17,732 nt of DNA from positions 1 through 17,732 of the forward strand of contig JAIXZB010000073.1 in NCBI GenBank assembly GCA_027489915.1, read 5' to 3'. This stretch comes from Rickettsiales bacterium. GTDB lineage: Bacteria; Pseudomonadota; Alphaproteobacteria; Rickettsiales; UBA3002. The notes beneath the pieces were generated by a model, which searched no databases, was not told where the DNA came from, and saw only the letters and a program-made list of their open reading frames with translations. Shown piece after piece: positions 6,975 to 14,602 of the stretch. Position 1 is the first letter of the stretch; each line of letters begins with the position of its first letter. The translations under genes and the position numbers were made by a program.

Positions 6975-7463
6975 TCACTTCAAATGCAAAACGCAAATAA
7001 GAGTGAACAAACGGCGTGCTGTATCGAAATCGACGGTCGCTTTGCCGCGTAACTGGCTGATGAGAAGGTTTGCCCCCTCGTTATGGATGCCTCGGCGCGC
7101 CATATCGAGCGTTTGCACCTTATCGGCGCTGGCATGGGCGGTGGCGGCAAAATAGCTCTCGCAAATGAGGAAATAGTCTTTAATGACGCCGCGAAAGGGC
7201 GAAAGTGGCACTGCCACCACTTCGCTTTGCCCTGCATCGTTGGTGAGAGTGAAGGTAAGCCGCTGCTCGCGCACACTCAGCGATAGGCGGAAGGGGCCTT
7301 CTAGCCCACTGATAGGCAGGAACTGGTTGGCGTGCGACAGGTCGCGCATGGCAATTTCGCGCTCATGCTCTACTTCCGCCGAGCGACGCTTGATGTAGGC
7401 GTCATCCAGCGTAATCGCCATGATGTCGCGCATTGGATCGGATTCTAGGTTCGCATGGTGCAT
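6975..7463 (-). CDS. UPF0262 family protein
   Basis: A 162-residue soluble protein of the alphaproteobacterial UPF0262 family, of unknown function, which typically sits between hisD and infA as it does here. Recognisable family segments are the N-terminal EVEHEREIAMRDL, SPFRGVIKDYFLICESYF in the middle, and near the end DMARRGIHNEGANLL and DFDTARRLFTLICVLH. The start is uncertain: ATG 7463, or in-frame ATGs at 7433 and 7421; none has a strong ribosome binding site, and the family usually begins close to the ITLDDAYI segment. The phosphatase gene often found between UPF0262 and infA in relatives is absent. Confidence 0.9.
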   Translation of the reverse strand: MHHANLESDPMRDIMAITLDDAYIKRRSAEVEHEREIAMRDLSHANQFLPISGLEGPFRLSLSVREQRLTFTLTNDAGQSEVVAVPLSPFRGVIKDYFLICESYFAATAHASADKVQTLDMARRGIHNEGANLLISQLRGKATVDFDTARRLFTLICVLHLK

Positions 7464-7556
7464 TGCAGCATTATGGCAGATGCGGGGGGTGATGGCAAGG
7501 GATGGGCGTGAAGCAGCATTTACTCCTCCCGCATGTGAGGAGAATTGTATGGAGGA

Positions 7557-8009
7557 TTATTTCCCGTGTGAAAGCTCTTTTGTGGCTTCCTGACGGCGTT
7601 CTTGTACTCTTTCCGCCCATTTTGCTTCTACTTTGAGTTTTTCATTCTCTAAAGTAAGGTCTTTTACGACAGAAAGGGCGTTTCCGTAGTCTTTTTCAGC
7701 GGTTTCTGCTTTTTTGTAGCCGAAATAACCTGCAACCAGTGATATAGCAGTCATCACTGATGCTGATATGAAACTTCTCCTTAATAGCGTTTTGCCAAGA
7801 GTATCATAATTGATTTTAGTTTTATCCAAGTTTCCCGCTCTATCGATATTGTTTTTTACAAGATCATATGCAGGCTTAAAAGTATAAATGAGCGCAGGAA
7901 ACGAGGTGATTGAACCCCATACACTTGCTTCATTGTAGGCATTATTCCATTTTTCTGGCCCGCGATAAGTATCGGGAAGATTTTTTACTTTGGATTCTAA
8001 ATCGCTCAT
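7557..8009 (-). CDS. orphan membrane-associated protein with C-terminal coiled coil
   Basis: I do not recognise this 150-residue protein. It begins with a soluble segment (MSDLESKVKNLPDTYRGPEK). A moderately hydrophobic stretch follows around 28-45 (ASVWGSITSFPALIYTF), then a clearer membrane-segment candidate at about 79-97 (SFISASVMTAISLVAGYFG). It ends in a highly charged helix of heptad character (about 104-147). The ATG has a GAGG ribosome binding site 6 nt upstream. The DNA is AT-richer than hisD and UPF0262, between which it is inserted, and the gene lies 71 nt after the hisD stop. It is probably a small membrane protein with a cytoplasmic coiled coil; no function can be assigned. Confidence 0.7.
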   Translation of the reverse strand: MSDLESKVKNLPDTYRGPEKWNNAYNEASVWGSITSFPALIYTFKPAYDLVKNNIDRAGNLDKTKINYDTLGKTLLRRSFISASVMTAISLVAGYFGYKKAETAEKDYGNALSVVKDLTLENEKLKVEAKWAERVQERRQEATKELSHGK

Positions 8010-8080
8010 AACTGCCTCGCGTAATTACACGAATAAACTAGCAGAGATGGCAGTTAATGCGTGTGACAGTTTGGGGAAAG

Positions 8081-9367
8081 TTACAGCCTCACCCTCAGCG
8101 AAAGCGCATGAGCGCCAAGCCCTTCGGCATCCGCAAGTAGTGCGGCGGAGGGGCCGAGTTGGCGCAGGCCTGCGGCGGTTGCGCCGATGAGTGAGGTGCG
8201 CTTGATGAAATCGAACACGCCAAGGCCTGAGGAAAACCGTGCGGTGCGCGAGGTGGGCAGTACGTGGGAGGGGCCAGCGAGGTAATCGCCGAGCGCTTCG
8301 GGCGTGTAGCGACCCAAGAAGATAGCGCCTGCATGGCGGATATGGGGCAGCAGCAATTCAGGATCGGCCAGCGCTAGCTCAAGATGTTCGGGGGCGAGCT
8401 GGTTGATGATGGGCAGTGCTTCCTCCCAGTTTGCAACGGTGATGATAGCACCATGACGTTCCCAACTTTGGCGAGCAATGGCCTCGCGCGGAAGCTGACG
8501 GAGGGTTTCTTCGACACTCACGGCCACCAGTTCGGCGTAAACGCTATCGTTGGTGATGAGAATGGATTGCGCATCTGCATCATGTTCAGCTTGGGAGAGC
8601 AAATCGGCGGCAATCCAATCGGGGTTATTTTCGTTATCGGCGACGACCAGAATTTCAGAAGGACCGGCAATCATATCGATGCCAACGCGGCCAAAAACCT
8701 GACGTTTGGCTTCGGCCACATAGGCGTTACCAGGGCCGACGATTTTATCGACAGGGTCGATGGTCGCGGTACCATACGCCAGTGCGGCAACAGCCTGCGC
8801 GCCACCAATGCAATAGATTTCATCGACCCCCGCGATGTCGGCCGCAGCGAGTACGGCAGGGTTGAGGTTGCCACTGGGAGTGGGCACGACCATCACTAAG
8901 CGCGCAACCCCTGCGACTTTGGCGGGAATTGCATTCATCAGCACGCTCGATGGGTAACTGGCTTGGCCACCCGGAACATAGAGCCCTACTGCATCCATAG
9001 CACTCCAGCGCCAGCCAAGGAGTGTGCCCGTGGCATCAGTGTTTTGATAATCCTGCGGCATTTGCGCTTGGTGATAGGATCGGATGCGTTGGGCGGCGAG
9101 CTTGAGTGCGGCCACCACGTTAGCATCACACGCGCTTGCGCCTTCGGCGATTTTTTCGCGGCTGATGCGCAGGGTGTCAGGCGTTAGGGTTTGCGCATCG
9201 AACTGCTCGGTATAAGCGATGAGTGCGCTATCGCCCTCTTCGCGCACACGCTGGATAATGGCAGACACAACGCCTGCAACATCCTGCATATCGGATTCCC
9301 GCGTATTCAGGAACTGCGCAAGGTTGGCAGCAAAGGCAGGATCGTGACTGTGAAGGCGTGCAGGCAT
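8081..9367 (-). CDS. hisD: histidinol dehydrogenase
   Basis: HisD oxidises histidinol to histidine in two NAD-dependent steps, the last of the pathway, as a zinc-dependent homodimer. The 428-residue protein has the expected ligands and catalytic residues: Q259 and H262 in SQAEHDADAQS, E327 and H328 in LAPEHLEL, D361 in LGDYLAGPSH, and H420 in GLGAHALSL. The glycine-rich stretches AVGLYVPGG and IVGPGNAYVAEAKR are also typical. The ATG shares a base with the hisG stop (TGATG), so murA, hisG and hisD are translationally coupled. Confidence 0.98.
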   Translation of the reverse strand: MPARLHSHDPAFAANLAQFLNTRESDMQDVAGVVSAIIQRVREEGDSALIAYTEQFDAQTLTPDTLRISREKIAEGASACDANVVAALKLAAQRIRSYHQAQMPQDYQNTDATGTLLGWRWSAMDAVGLYVPGGQASYPSSVLMNAIPAKVAGVARLVMVVPTPSGNLNPAVLAAADIAGVDEIYCIGGAQAVAALAYGTATIDPVDKIVGPGNAYVAEAKRQVFGRVGIDMIAGPSEILVVADNENNPDWIAADLLSQAEHDADAQSILITNDSVYAELVAVSVEETLRQLPREAIARQSWERHGAIITVANWEEALPIINQLAPEHLELALADPELLLPHIRHAGAIFLGRYTPEALGDYLAGPSHVLPTSRTARFSSGLGVFDFIKRTSLIGATAAGLRQLGPSAALLADAEGLGAHALSLRVRL

Positions 9368-10032
9368 CAGCTAGATATGGCAGCCTTGAAGGCGCTAATC
9401 AACGCCGATATTCCATTGCTACGCGTTTTATAGGCGGTGCGGTTGACGATGAGGCGTGAGGATACCTGCATCAGCGTTTCGACTTCGACCAAGCCGTTGG
9501 CTTTAAGCGTTGCGCCAGACGACACTAAATCGACAATACGATCGGCTAGGCCGCAGAGTGGTGCGAGCTCCATGGCGCCTTGAAGTTTCACGCATTCAGC
9601 AACAATGCCGCGCGCGGCAAAATGGGTGGTGGTGATATGTGGGTATTTGGTGGCCACGCGCAGATGCGACCAGCGCGCAGGATCATCGCTTGCCGCCAAG
9701 CTTGCGGGCTCAGCAATCGATAAGCGGCATTTTCCGATGCCTAAATCAAGCGGGGCATAGAGCTCGGGGTAATCAAATTCGTAAATGACATCGCTGCCAG
9801 CAACGCCGATATGGGCGGCACCATGAGCAACAAACGTGGCCACATCGAACGAGCGCACACGGATGATAGAGAGCATGGAGTGGTTGGTGCCAAACGACAA
9901 GGCGCGCTCGGAATCTTTGAAAAACGCAGACTCGGGTGTGATGCCCACGCGCTCTAAAATTGGCGCGAGTTCTTCATAGATACGCCCCTTAGGAACGGCG
10001 AGCACCAAGGGAGATGATAGTTGCAATGTCAT
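9367..10032 (-). CDS. hisG: ATP phosphoribosyltransferase, short form
   Basis: HisG condenses ATP and PRPP in the first, committed step of histidine synthesis. The 221-residue protein has the two periplasmic-binding-like catalytic lobes (AVPKGRIYEELAPILERVG at the N-terminus; GVAGSDVIYEF; LADRIVDLVSSGATLKANGL with the PRPP-binding region) and ends without the C-terminal regulatory domain of the long form. Short-form HisG normally works as a hetero-octamer with HisZ, a histidyl-tRNA-synthetase-like regulator. No hisZ is visible here, so it should be elsewhere. The start overlaps the murA stop by ATGA. Confidence 0.96.
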   Translation of the reverse strand: MTLQLSSPLVLAVPKGRIYEELAPILERVGITPESAFFKDSERALSFGTNHSMLSIIRVRSFDVATFVAHGAAHIGVAGSDVIYEFDYPELYAPLDLGIGKCRLSIAEPASLAASDDPARWSHLRVATKYPHITTTHFAARGIVAECVKLQGAMELAPLCGLADRIVDLVSSGATLKANGLVEVETLMQVSSRLIVNRTAYKTRSNGISALISAFKAAISS

Positions 10033-11348
10033 CGCATCCTCACCACATTGGCACCGCAGGCGGCGAGTTTTTCCTCGAGCCGTTCATAGCCACGGTCTAG
10101 GTGATAGATGCGGTCGATGACGGTGTCGCCCTCTGCCACCAGTGCGGCGATGACGAGGGAGACCGAGGCGCGTAAATCGGTCGCCATGACGGGGGCGGGG
10201 CGGAAGGTATCGACACCGTGGATGATGGCAGTGTTGCCATTGGTTTCAATCTGCGCTCCCATGCGGGTGAGCTCGGGCACATGCATGAAACGGTTTTCGA
10301 AAATGGTTTCGGTGATGCGCGAGGAGCCGTTAGCCAAGCACAACAACGCCATGATTTGTGCTTGCATGTCGGTTGGGAAAAGCGGGTAGGGATCGGTCAC
10401 GATATCGGCCGCGTGGATGCGCCCATTAGCACGTGAGGCGCGCAGGCCGTGTTCGGTATCTTCGACTTTCACACCCACCTGTTCGAGTAATTCAATGACG
10501 GATTCTAACGTGTCGCGCCGCCCGTCTATCAACTCAAGCTCGCCGCCTGTCATTGCGGCAGCGCAGAGGTAGGTACCGGTTTCGATGCGGTCGGCAATCA
10601 CGCGGTAATCGGTGCCTGAGAGCGCTGATACGCCACGGATGGTGAGGGTGGACGTGCCAAGCCCTGAAATATCTGCGCCCATCGAGATGAGCATTTCGGC
10701 AAGGTCGGTAATTTCGGGCTCGCGCGCGGCATTGTGAATGGTAGTGGTGCCGCTGGCCAGTGTGGCAGCCATGAGCGCATTTTCGGTGGCGCCTACCGAC
10801 ACCATGTGGAAATGAATCTCGCCACCCACCAGCCCGCCATCGGGTGCTGTGGCTTCGACATACCCATCCGTTAAGGTGATGTTCGCGCCCAGTGCTTCGA
10901 GCGCAGCAAGATGCATATCGACAGGGCGCGAACCAATAGCGCACCCGCCAGGAAGCGACACGCGGGCGTGGCCCGTGCGCGCAAGTATGGGGCCAAGCAC
11001 CAGTACGGAAGCGCGCATGGTACGCACTAAATCATACGGCGCGGTATCGTTGGTGATAGTTTCGGCATGCAGCGTGAGTTCGCGGCTGAAATGGCGAGGG
11101 CCCGCAGAGTTAGAAAATAGGGCACCTGGTGGGGTAAGCGAGGTATCGCGCATCGAAAGCTGCGAGCCGTGCTGAGCGAGCAGCTTGGCCATGGTGGTGA
11201 TATCGGCAAGGTAAGGCACGTTTGACAGCGTTACTTTTTCGTGCGTGAGCAGGGTAGCCGCCATAAGAGGCAGCGCCGCGTTTTTAGCGCCGCCGATAAC
11301 GATTTGGCCATAAAGAGGCGCACCACCTGTGATACGAAGTTTTTGCAT
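10029..11348 (-). CDS. murA: UDP-N-acetylglucosamine 1-carboxyvinyltransferase
   Basis: MurA transfers enolpyruvate from PEP to UDP-GlcNAc, the first committed step of peptidoglycan synthesis. The 439-residue protein has the K22-N23 pair in IGGAKNAALP, the flexible loop with Cys136 in LPGGCAIGSRPVD (the fosfomycin-target cysteine), the late APVMATDLRAS motif and the final HLDRGYERLEEKL. Compared with the 419-residue E. coli enzyme, where the cysteine is residue 115, this protein carries about 20 extra residues before APYDLVRTMRAS, around residues 68-92. It is the first gene of a coupled block with hisG and hisD. Confidence 0.98.
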   Translation of the reverse strand: MQKLRITGGAPLYGQIVIGGAKNAALPLMAATLLTHEKVTLSNVPYLADITTMAKLLAQHGSQLSMRDTSLTPPGALFSNSAGPRHFSRELTLHAETITNDTAPYDLVRTMRASVLVLGPILARTGHARVSLPGGCAIGSRPVDMHLAALEALGANITLTDGYVEATAPDGGLVGGEIHFHMVSVGATENALMAATLASGTTTIHNAAREPEITDLAEMLISMGADISGLGTSTLTIRGVSALSGTDYRVIADRIETGTYLCAAAMTGGELELIDGRRDTLESVIELLEQVGVKVEDTEHGLRASRANGRIHAADIVTDPYPLFPTDMQAQIMALLCLANGSSRITETIFENRFMHVPELTRMGAQIETNGNTAIIHGVDTFRPAPVMATDLRASVSLVIAALVAEGDTVIDRIYHLDRGYERLEEKLAACGANVVRMR

Positions 11349-11386
11349 TGCCCGTCTTTGTTTTTATTTGAATGCGAGGATGTAGC

Positions 11387-11444
11387 GCAAAAGGAGGGTT
11401 TTGCAACCATAAACAGCGAGAATGCAGGGGTATATTAGCGAGAA
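11387..11444. promoter_or_regulatory. hairpin and spaced direct repeat upstream of murA
   Basis: Within the 104 bp between murA and the preceding gene, two exact copies of AGCGAGAA (11415-11422 and 11437-11444) are 22 bp apart, about two helical turns, on the same face of the helix. Closer to murA, GCAAAA (11387-11392) and TTTTGC (11399-11404) form a perfect 6-bp stem with a 6-nt loop that reads CCCTCC on the murA strand. These could be an operator and a leader hairpin for murA. No clear promoter could be fixed and no protein can be named. Confidence 0.3.
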
Positions 11445-11452
11445 CGGGTCGT

Positions 11453-12217
11453 TTACATCTCTGCTTTGTACGCGCTTTCGGTGAGAATTTTCAATCTGTA
11501 ATCTTCTGGCTTCAGGCGGGCAAAGCGTGGGTCTGAGAACTCGGAAGGCGCGGAGATAGGCTCCAGCGTCAAATAAAAAAGTTTTTCGCCAACTGTAAAT
11601 TTTGTGGGGTTGAAATCACCTGTAGGAGTAAATTCGATGCTCTGTGTGGCGTGCTGCGTCTTTACATCGAACTGTTGGAATCGCTCGGGAAGTGTTGTGC
11701 TTCCTGCCACGCGCTCGCCTGCATAGCGAATGGAAAAATCTTCGAAATGAATCCATGCGCCCAGAGCAAAAGGCACAGTATCATCATAAAGAGGTGGCAT
11801 GAGGCATTCACTCTTTGAATCGTTAGCTTTGGTGACGTAAGCGGTTTTGATAATGCTAAACTGACCTGTTTCTAAATCATTCCCCTTTGGAACGCTTACG
11901 CGCTTTAGCCTGTAGGTGACATTACCCACAGAAAAACGTGTGCAACGGTTTGCAATATTCCAGTCCTGTACTTCGGTGCGTGCTGTTCCATCATTCACTT
12001 CGAAAGCATAATAATCGACCATTGTATGTTTTGTATCGCTGTACATAGAATGCTTCCCGATGAAGCGAATCTTAAAATCGGGAAACGCAATCCATATATT
12101 TTTTTGATAGATTTCTGGACGCGCATTATAGGCCACAAAATCATAGCGTGCATAGGCACTTGGTATCTGAAATATACAGAGGGAGGATAGAGCAAAAAAT
12201 ATACTAATAAGTTTCAT
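11453..12217 (-). CDS. secreted protein with two copies of an unrecognised domain
   Basis: A 254-residue predicted periplasmic or secreted protein. An N-terminal signal peptide (hydrophobic 4-18, likely cut after AYA at about residue 23) is followed by two copies of a domain of about 90 residues shared with the next two genes upstream. Copy 1 (about 41-130) begins IWIAFPDFKIRFIG and includes FSVGNVTYRL. Copy 2 (about 154-252) begins AWIHFEDFSIRYAGERV and continues RFQQFDV, FTVGEKLFYLTL and DYRLKILTESAY. Copy 2 is closest to the protein encoded at 12765-13211. Cysteines 92 and 138 could form a disulfide. The start has AAAAAGGAAAA upstream. It lies 50 nt after its paralogue, probably last of a dcd operon. 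I do not recognise the family. Confidence 0.8.
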   Translation of the reverse strand: MKLISIFFALSSLCIFQIPSAYARYDFVAYNARPEIYQKNIWIAFPDFKIRFIGKHSMYSDTKHTMVDYYAFEVNDGTARTEVQDWNIANRCTRFSVGNVTYRLKRVSVPKGNDLETGQFSIIKTAYVTKANDSKSECLMPPLYDDTVPFALGAWIHFEDFSIRYAGERVAGSTTLPERFQQFDVKTQHATQSIEFTPTGDFNPTKFTVGEKLFYLTLEPISAPSEFSDPRFARLKPEDYRLKILTESAYKAEM

Positions 12218-12267
12218 GTGTTTTCCTTTTTAAGGAACGGAGACATTTTTATTAGGCAAAAATCTTA

Positions 12268-12738
12268 TCAGCGTTGATTGGTTTTCATTACAACTTCATC
12301 CATCAGCGTATCGTAGCGCTCTTTTGTAAGCACAGCCAGCTGGTTGCGACCAAGGATTGTAGACAGAGTGCCTTTATCATTAGGTAGCAAACTGCTATGC
12401 AATTCTAAGAAGAATTCCTGCCCCTTAGCCGTAAATGTGATGGCTGCTGCTTCGCCCGTTGAATACCATTCAACCCGCTGGGTTGAAGTATCATCACGCA
12501 CATCAAAGAGTTGAATTTCTCGCTTCATGCCATGAGATTCGAACGATTGTATGCCTGCATACCGCAGGATGAAATCGGGGAAATATATGCACGTATAGGG
12601 ATTGGCATTAAAGGTGATAATGGCGTTATAGGGCACCTGCTCGCTTTCGTTCGTGCAAGTGAAGGCGTGCGATGAAGAGGGTGTTGTCATGAAGCCCACC
12701 ATAGATAAAAATACGCATACATAATACGTTCGCAGCAT
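12268..12738 (-). CDS. secreted protein, single copy of the same unrecognised domain
   Basis: A 156-residue protein with a signal peptide (hydrophobic about 5-17, probable cleavage after SHA at 25, leaving an N-terminus with Cys28). The domain spans about 48-147: YTCIYFPDFILRYAG, then QLFDVRDDTSTQRVEW, STGEAAAITFTAKGQEFFLEL, and ending NQLAVLTKERYDTL. These align segment by segment with the flanking genes, but identity is clearly lower than between the other two. Cys28 and Cys50 in the mature protein may pair. The gap to the upstream paralogue is 26 nt and contains an AGGAA ribosome binding site. Function unknown. Confidence 0.78.
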   Translation of the reverse strand: MLRTYYVCVFLSMVGFMTTPSSSHAFTCTNESEQVPYNAIITFNANPYTCIYFPDFILRYAGIQSFESHGMKREIQLFDVRDDTSTQRVEWYSTGEAAAITFTAKGQEFFLELHSSLLPNDKGTLSTILGRNQLAVLTKERYDTLMDEVVMKTNQR

Positions 12739-12764
12739 GATTATATCAATATTCCTGCGTAGAT

Positions 12765-13211
12765 TTAACGTGCATACATTGCCTGTTTGAGTGCGTTGAA
12801 GGTGCTTTCGGTGAGAATGACCAACTGATAATCGCCAAGTGCCTGACCAATATCGCGCGGGTCTGAGGCGTTGCGCGGGAGCATGGTGCGCTGTAGTTCA
12901 AGATAGAAGTTTTTTGCGCCTACGGCAAATTTCGCAGGCCCAATATCGCCTGTGCCTGCACTCCACTCAATACGTTGCATGCCTTGCGAGGTGTTCACAT
13001 CGAATTGCTGGAAACGCATGGTGATGGTGATACGACCCGAAGGTTCCACCACGCGCTCGCCCACATAGCGCAGGCTAAAATCTTCGAATATCAGCCATGC
13101 ATCGGGGGTGAAGTTGCTGATGGTATCATACATATTTTTCCCCGAATCTTGTGCATAGGCAGGTGCAACACTTAAAAAACTGGCAAGCAGCATTGCGAGA
13201 AAACGCATCAT
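12765..13211 (-). CDS. secreted protein, single copy of the same unrecognised domain, coupled to dcd
   Basis: A 148-residue protein with a classic signal peptide (MRFLAMLLASFLSVAPAYA, cleavage after residue 20). The mature domain (about 37-142) reads DAWLIFEDFSLRYVGERVV, MRFQQFDVNTSQGMQRIEW, TGDIGPAKFAVGAKNFYLEL and DYQLVILTESTF. It matches the second domain of the gene at 11453-12217 closely. Its ATG overlaps the dcd stop (ATGA), so translation is coupled to dCTP deaminase. A second in-frame ATG follows immediately. No cysteines are present in the mature part. The pattern of short beta-like strands suggests a small beta-rich fold, but this is only an impression. Confidence 0.82.
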   Translation of the reverse strand: MMRFLAMLLASFLSVAPAYAQDSGKNMYDTISNFTPDAWLIFEDFSLRYVGERVVEPSGRITITMRFQQFDVNTSQGMQRIEWSAGTGDIGPAKFAVGAKNFYLELQRTMLPRNASDPRDIGQALGDYQLVILTESTFNALKQAMYAR

Positions 13212-13777
13212 GCTTTTTTCTTTTCGACACTTGGGAGGGTTACGCCTGTTTGATGCATGTATTTTCCTTTGCGGTCAGCATACGAAATTTCGCATTCCGA
13301 TGCACCGCGGAAGAACAGGAACTGGCACGCACCTTCATTCGCGTAGATTTTTGCGGGCAGCGGGGTGGTGTTAGAAAATTCTAGGGTGACATGCCCTTCC
13401 CACTCGGGTTCGAGTGGGGTGACATTGACGATGATGCCGCAGCGCGCATAGGTGGATTTGCCGACACACACCACCAATACATCGCGCGGGATGCGGAAAT
13501 ATTCGACGGTACGTGCAAGCACAAATGAATTGGGCGGAATGATGCAGACATCGGTTTCGCGGTCGACAAATCCTTTGGGTGAGAATTCTTTGGGGTCGAT
13601 GGTAGCCGAATCGATGTTGGTGAAAATCTTGAATTCGCGCGATACGCGTGCATCGTAGCCATAGGAGGATAGCCCATACGAAATCACGCCTTCGCGGGTG
13701 AGTTTTTCGCAGAAGGGTTCAATCATACCATTCTCGTGTGCTTGTTCGCGAATCCAGTGATCGGGCATTATGGACAT
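13208..13777 (-). CDS. dcd: dCTP deaminase
   Basis: Dcd deaminates dCTP to dUTP, supplying the precursor for dTMP synthesis. The 189-residue protein has the family's motifs: SYGLSSYGYDARV (33-45), VGKSTYARCGI with S108 and R112, GHVTLEFSNTTPLP with the catalytic Glu133, and KGKYMHQTGVTLP near the C-terminus. ATG 13777 is preceded by AAGGAA with 7 nt spacing and gives the usual MSIMPDHWIR N-terminus; the frame is open 14 codons further upstream but that part is not conserved. It begins 65 nt after mtgA and overlaps the following secreted-protein gene by four bases. Confidence 0.97.
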   Translation of the reverse strand: MSIMPDHWIREQAHENGMIEPFCEKLTREGVISYGLSSYGYDARVSREFKIFTNIDSATIDPKEFSPKGFVDRETDVCIIPPNSFVLARTVEYFRIPRDVLVVCVGKSTYARCGIIVNVTPLEPEWEGHVTLEFSNTTPLPAKIYANEGACQFLFFRGASECEISYADRKGKYMHQTGVTLPSVEKKKA

Positions 13778-13842
13778 AGTGATTTCCTTGTGTTGCGTCT
13801 CGTTTTTACGAATAATCAAGCCAACTGCAAAGCAAAAAGCCT

Positions 13843-14499
13843 TTAGCGTACACAGCCAATATTGGCGCTGTTAAGGCGGGCAGCAATAGTGCTGGCTAAG
13901 TTACGCTGTGATGTGGTGGGGCGGGCTGCGCTGCGTTCGGTGGGGGCAGGCAGTGCTGCCGCAAGCAGAGCGGATTCATAGGGTGATAGCCTGCTTGCGG
14001 GTTTGCCGAATGCGCGTTGCGCAGCTTCTTCGATGCCGAAAACGCCTTCGCCCCACTGCGCAGTGTTGAGATAGATTTCCAGAATGCGGCGCTTGGATAA
14101 GGTGAGGTCTATCCACAGCGCAATCGGCGCTTCAAGCACTTTGCGCAGCCATGAGCGCCCATTCCACAAAAACAGATTTTTGGCTGTTTGCATGGTGATG
14201 GTGGATGCCCCATGCGTGACGCGCCCTGCGCGCTCGTTGCGCTTGTAGGCAGCTTGGGCTGCGCTCCAATCGATGCCGTGATGGGTGCAGAACCGTGCAT
14301 CTTCAGAGGCAACTACGGCGCGCAGCATGTTGGGGGAAATAGAGGAAATTGGCACCCACTTGCGCTGCATTCCATCGCCACGCAGCGCACTTTGTAGCAT
14401 GACGAACGATACGGGCGGAATCACTGCAAAACAGAGCGTCAGCACCATCACGGAGGCGGCGAGGGTGAGCAGCATGCGGATGAGAAAGGTGAAAAACAT
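13843..14499 (-). CDS. mtgA: monofunctional biosynthetic peptidoglycan transglycosylase
   Basis: MtgA polymerises lipid II into glycan strands at the outer face of the inner membrane. The 218-residue GT51 protein has one N-terminal membrane anchor (about 4-28) and the catalytic motifs SEDARFCTHHGIDW with the catalytic Glu66, HGASTITMQTAKNLF (97-110), KRRILEIYLNTAQWGEGVFG (second key Glu141), and AAQRAFGKPASRLSPYESALLAA. There is no transpeptidase domain. ATG 14499 has an AAGGA ribosome binding site 7 nt upstream; an upstream ATG at 14523 would place that site inside the gene. It is divergent from the S11 peptidase gene, with a 103-bp shared regulatory region. Confidence 0.96.
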   Translation of the reverse strand: MFFTFLIRMLLTLAASVMVLTLCFAVIPPVSFVMLQSALRGDGMQRKWVPISSISPNMLRAVVASEDARFCTHHGIDWSAAQAAYKRNERAGRVTHGASTITMQTAKNLFLWNGRSWLRKVLEAPIALWIDLTLSKRRILEIYLNTAQWGEGVFGIEEAAQRAFGKPASRLSPYESALLAAALPAPTERSAARPTTSQRNLASTIAARLNSANIGCVR

Positions 14500-14590
14500 G
14501 ATATCCTTAAGAGATGAAAACAATTAATTTGGCAAGCGCTCTATAAAAAACAATAGCTTAGCTGTTAGTAAAATTGTAATACACGCGTGG

Positions 14591-14596
14591 TATAGT
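14591..14596 (+). promoter_or_regulatory. candidate -10 element for a leaderless message
   Basis: TATAGT (five of six matches to TATAAT) ends 6 bp before the ATG at 14603, so transcription from it would start at or next to that A. No Shine-Dalgarno sequence precedes the ATG. No convincing -35 hexamer was found at normal spacing, which keeps confidence low. Confidence 0.35.
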
Positions 14597-14602
14597 CGAA
14601 TC

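Noticed and set aside
7523..7542. CTCCTC/GAGGAG hairpin after the orphan gene stop at 7557, as a terminator
   Set aside because: It has only six base pairs and no T tract on the relevant strand, so it was not listed as a terminator.
8384..8899. 171-codon plus-strand open frame
   Set aside because: It lies wholly inside hisD on the opposite strand, and the hisD frame is strongly conserved, so this is a shadow frame.
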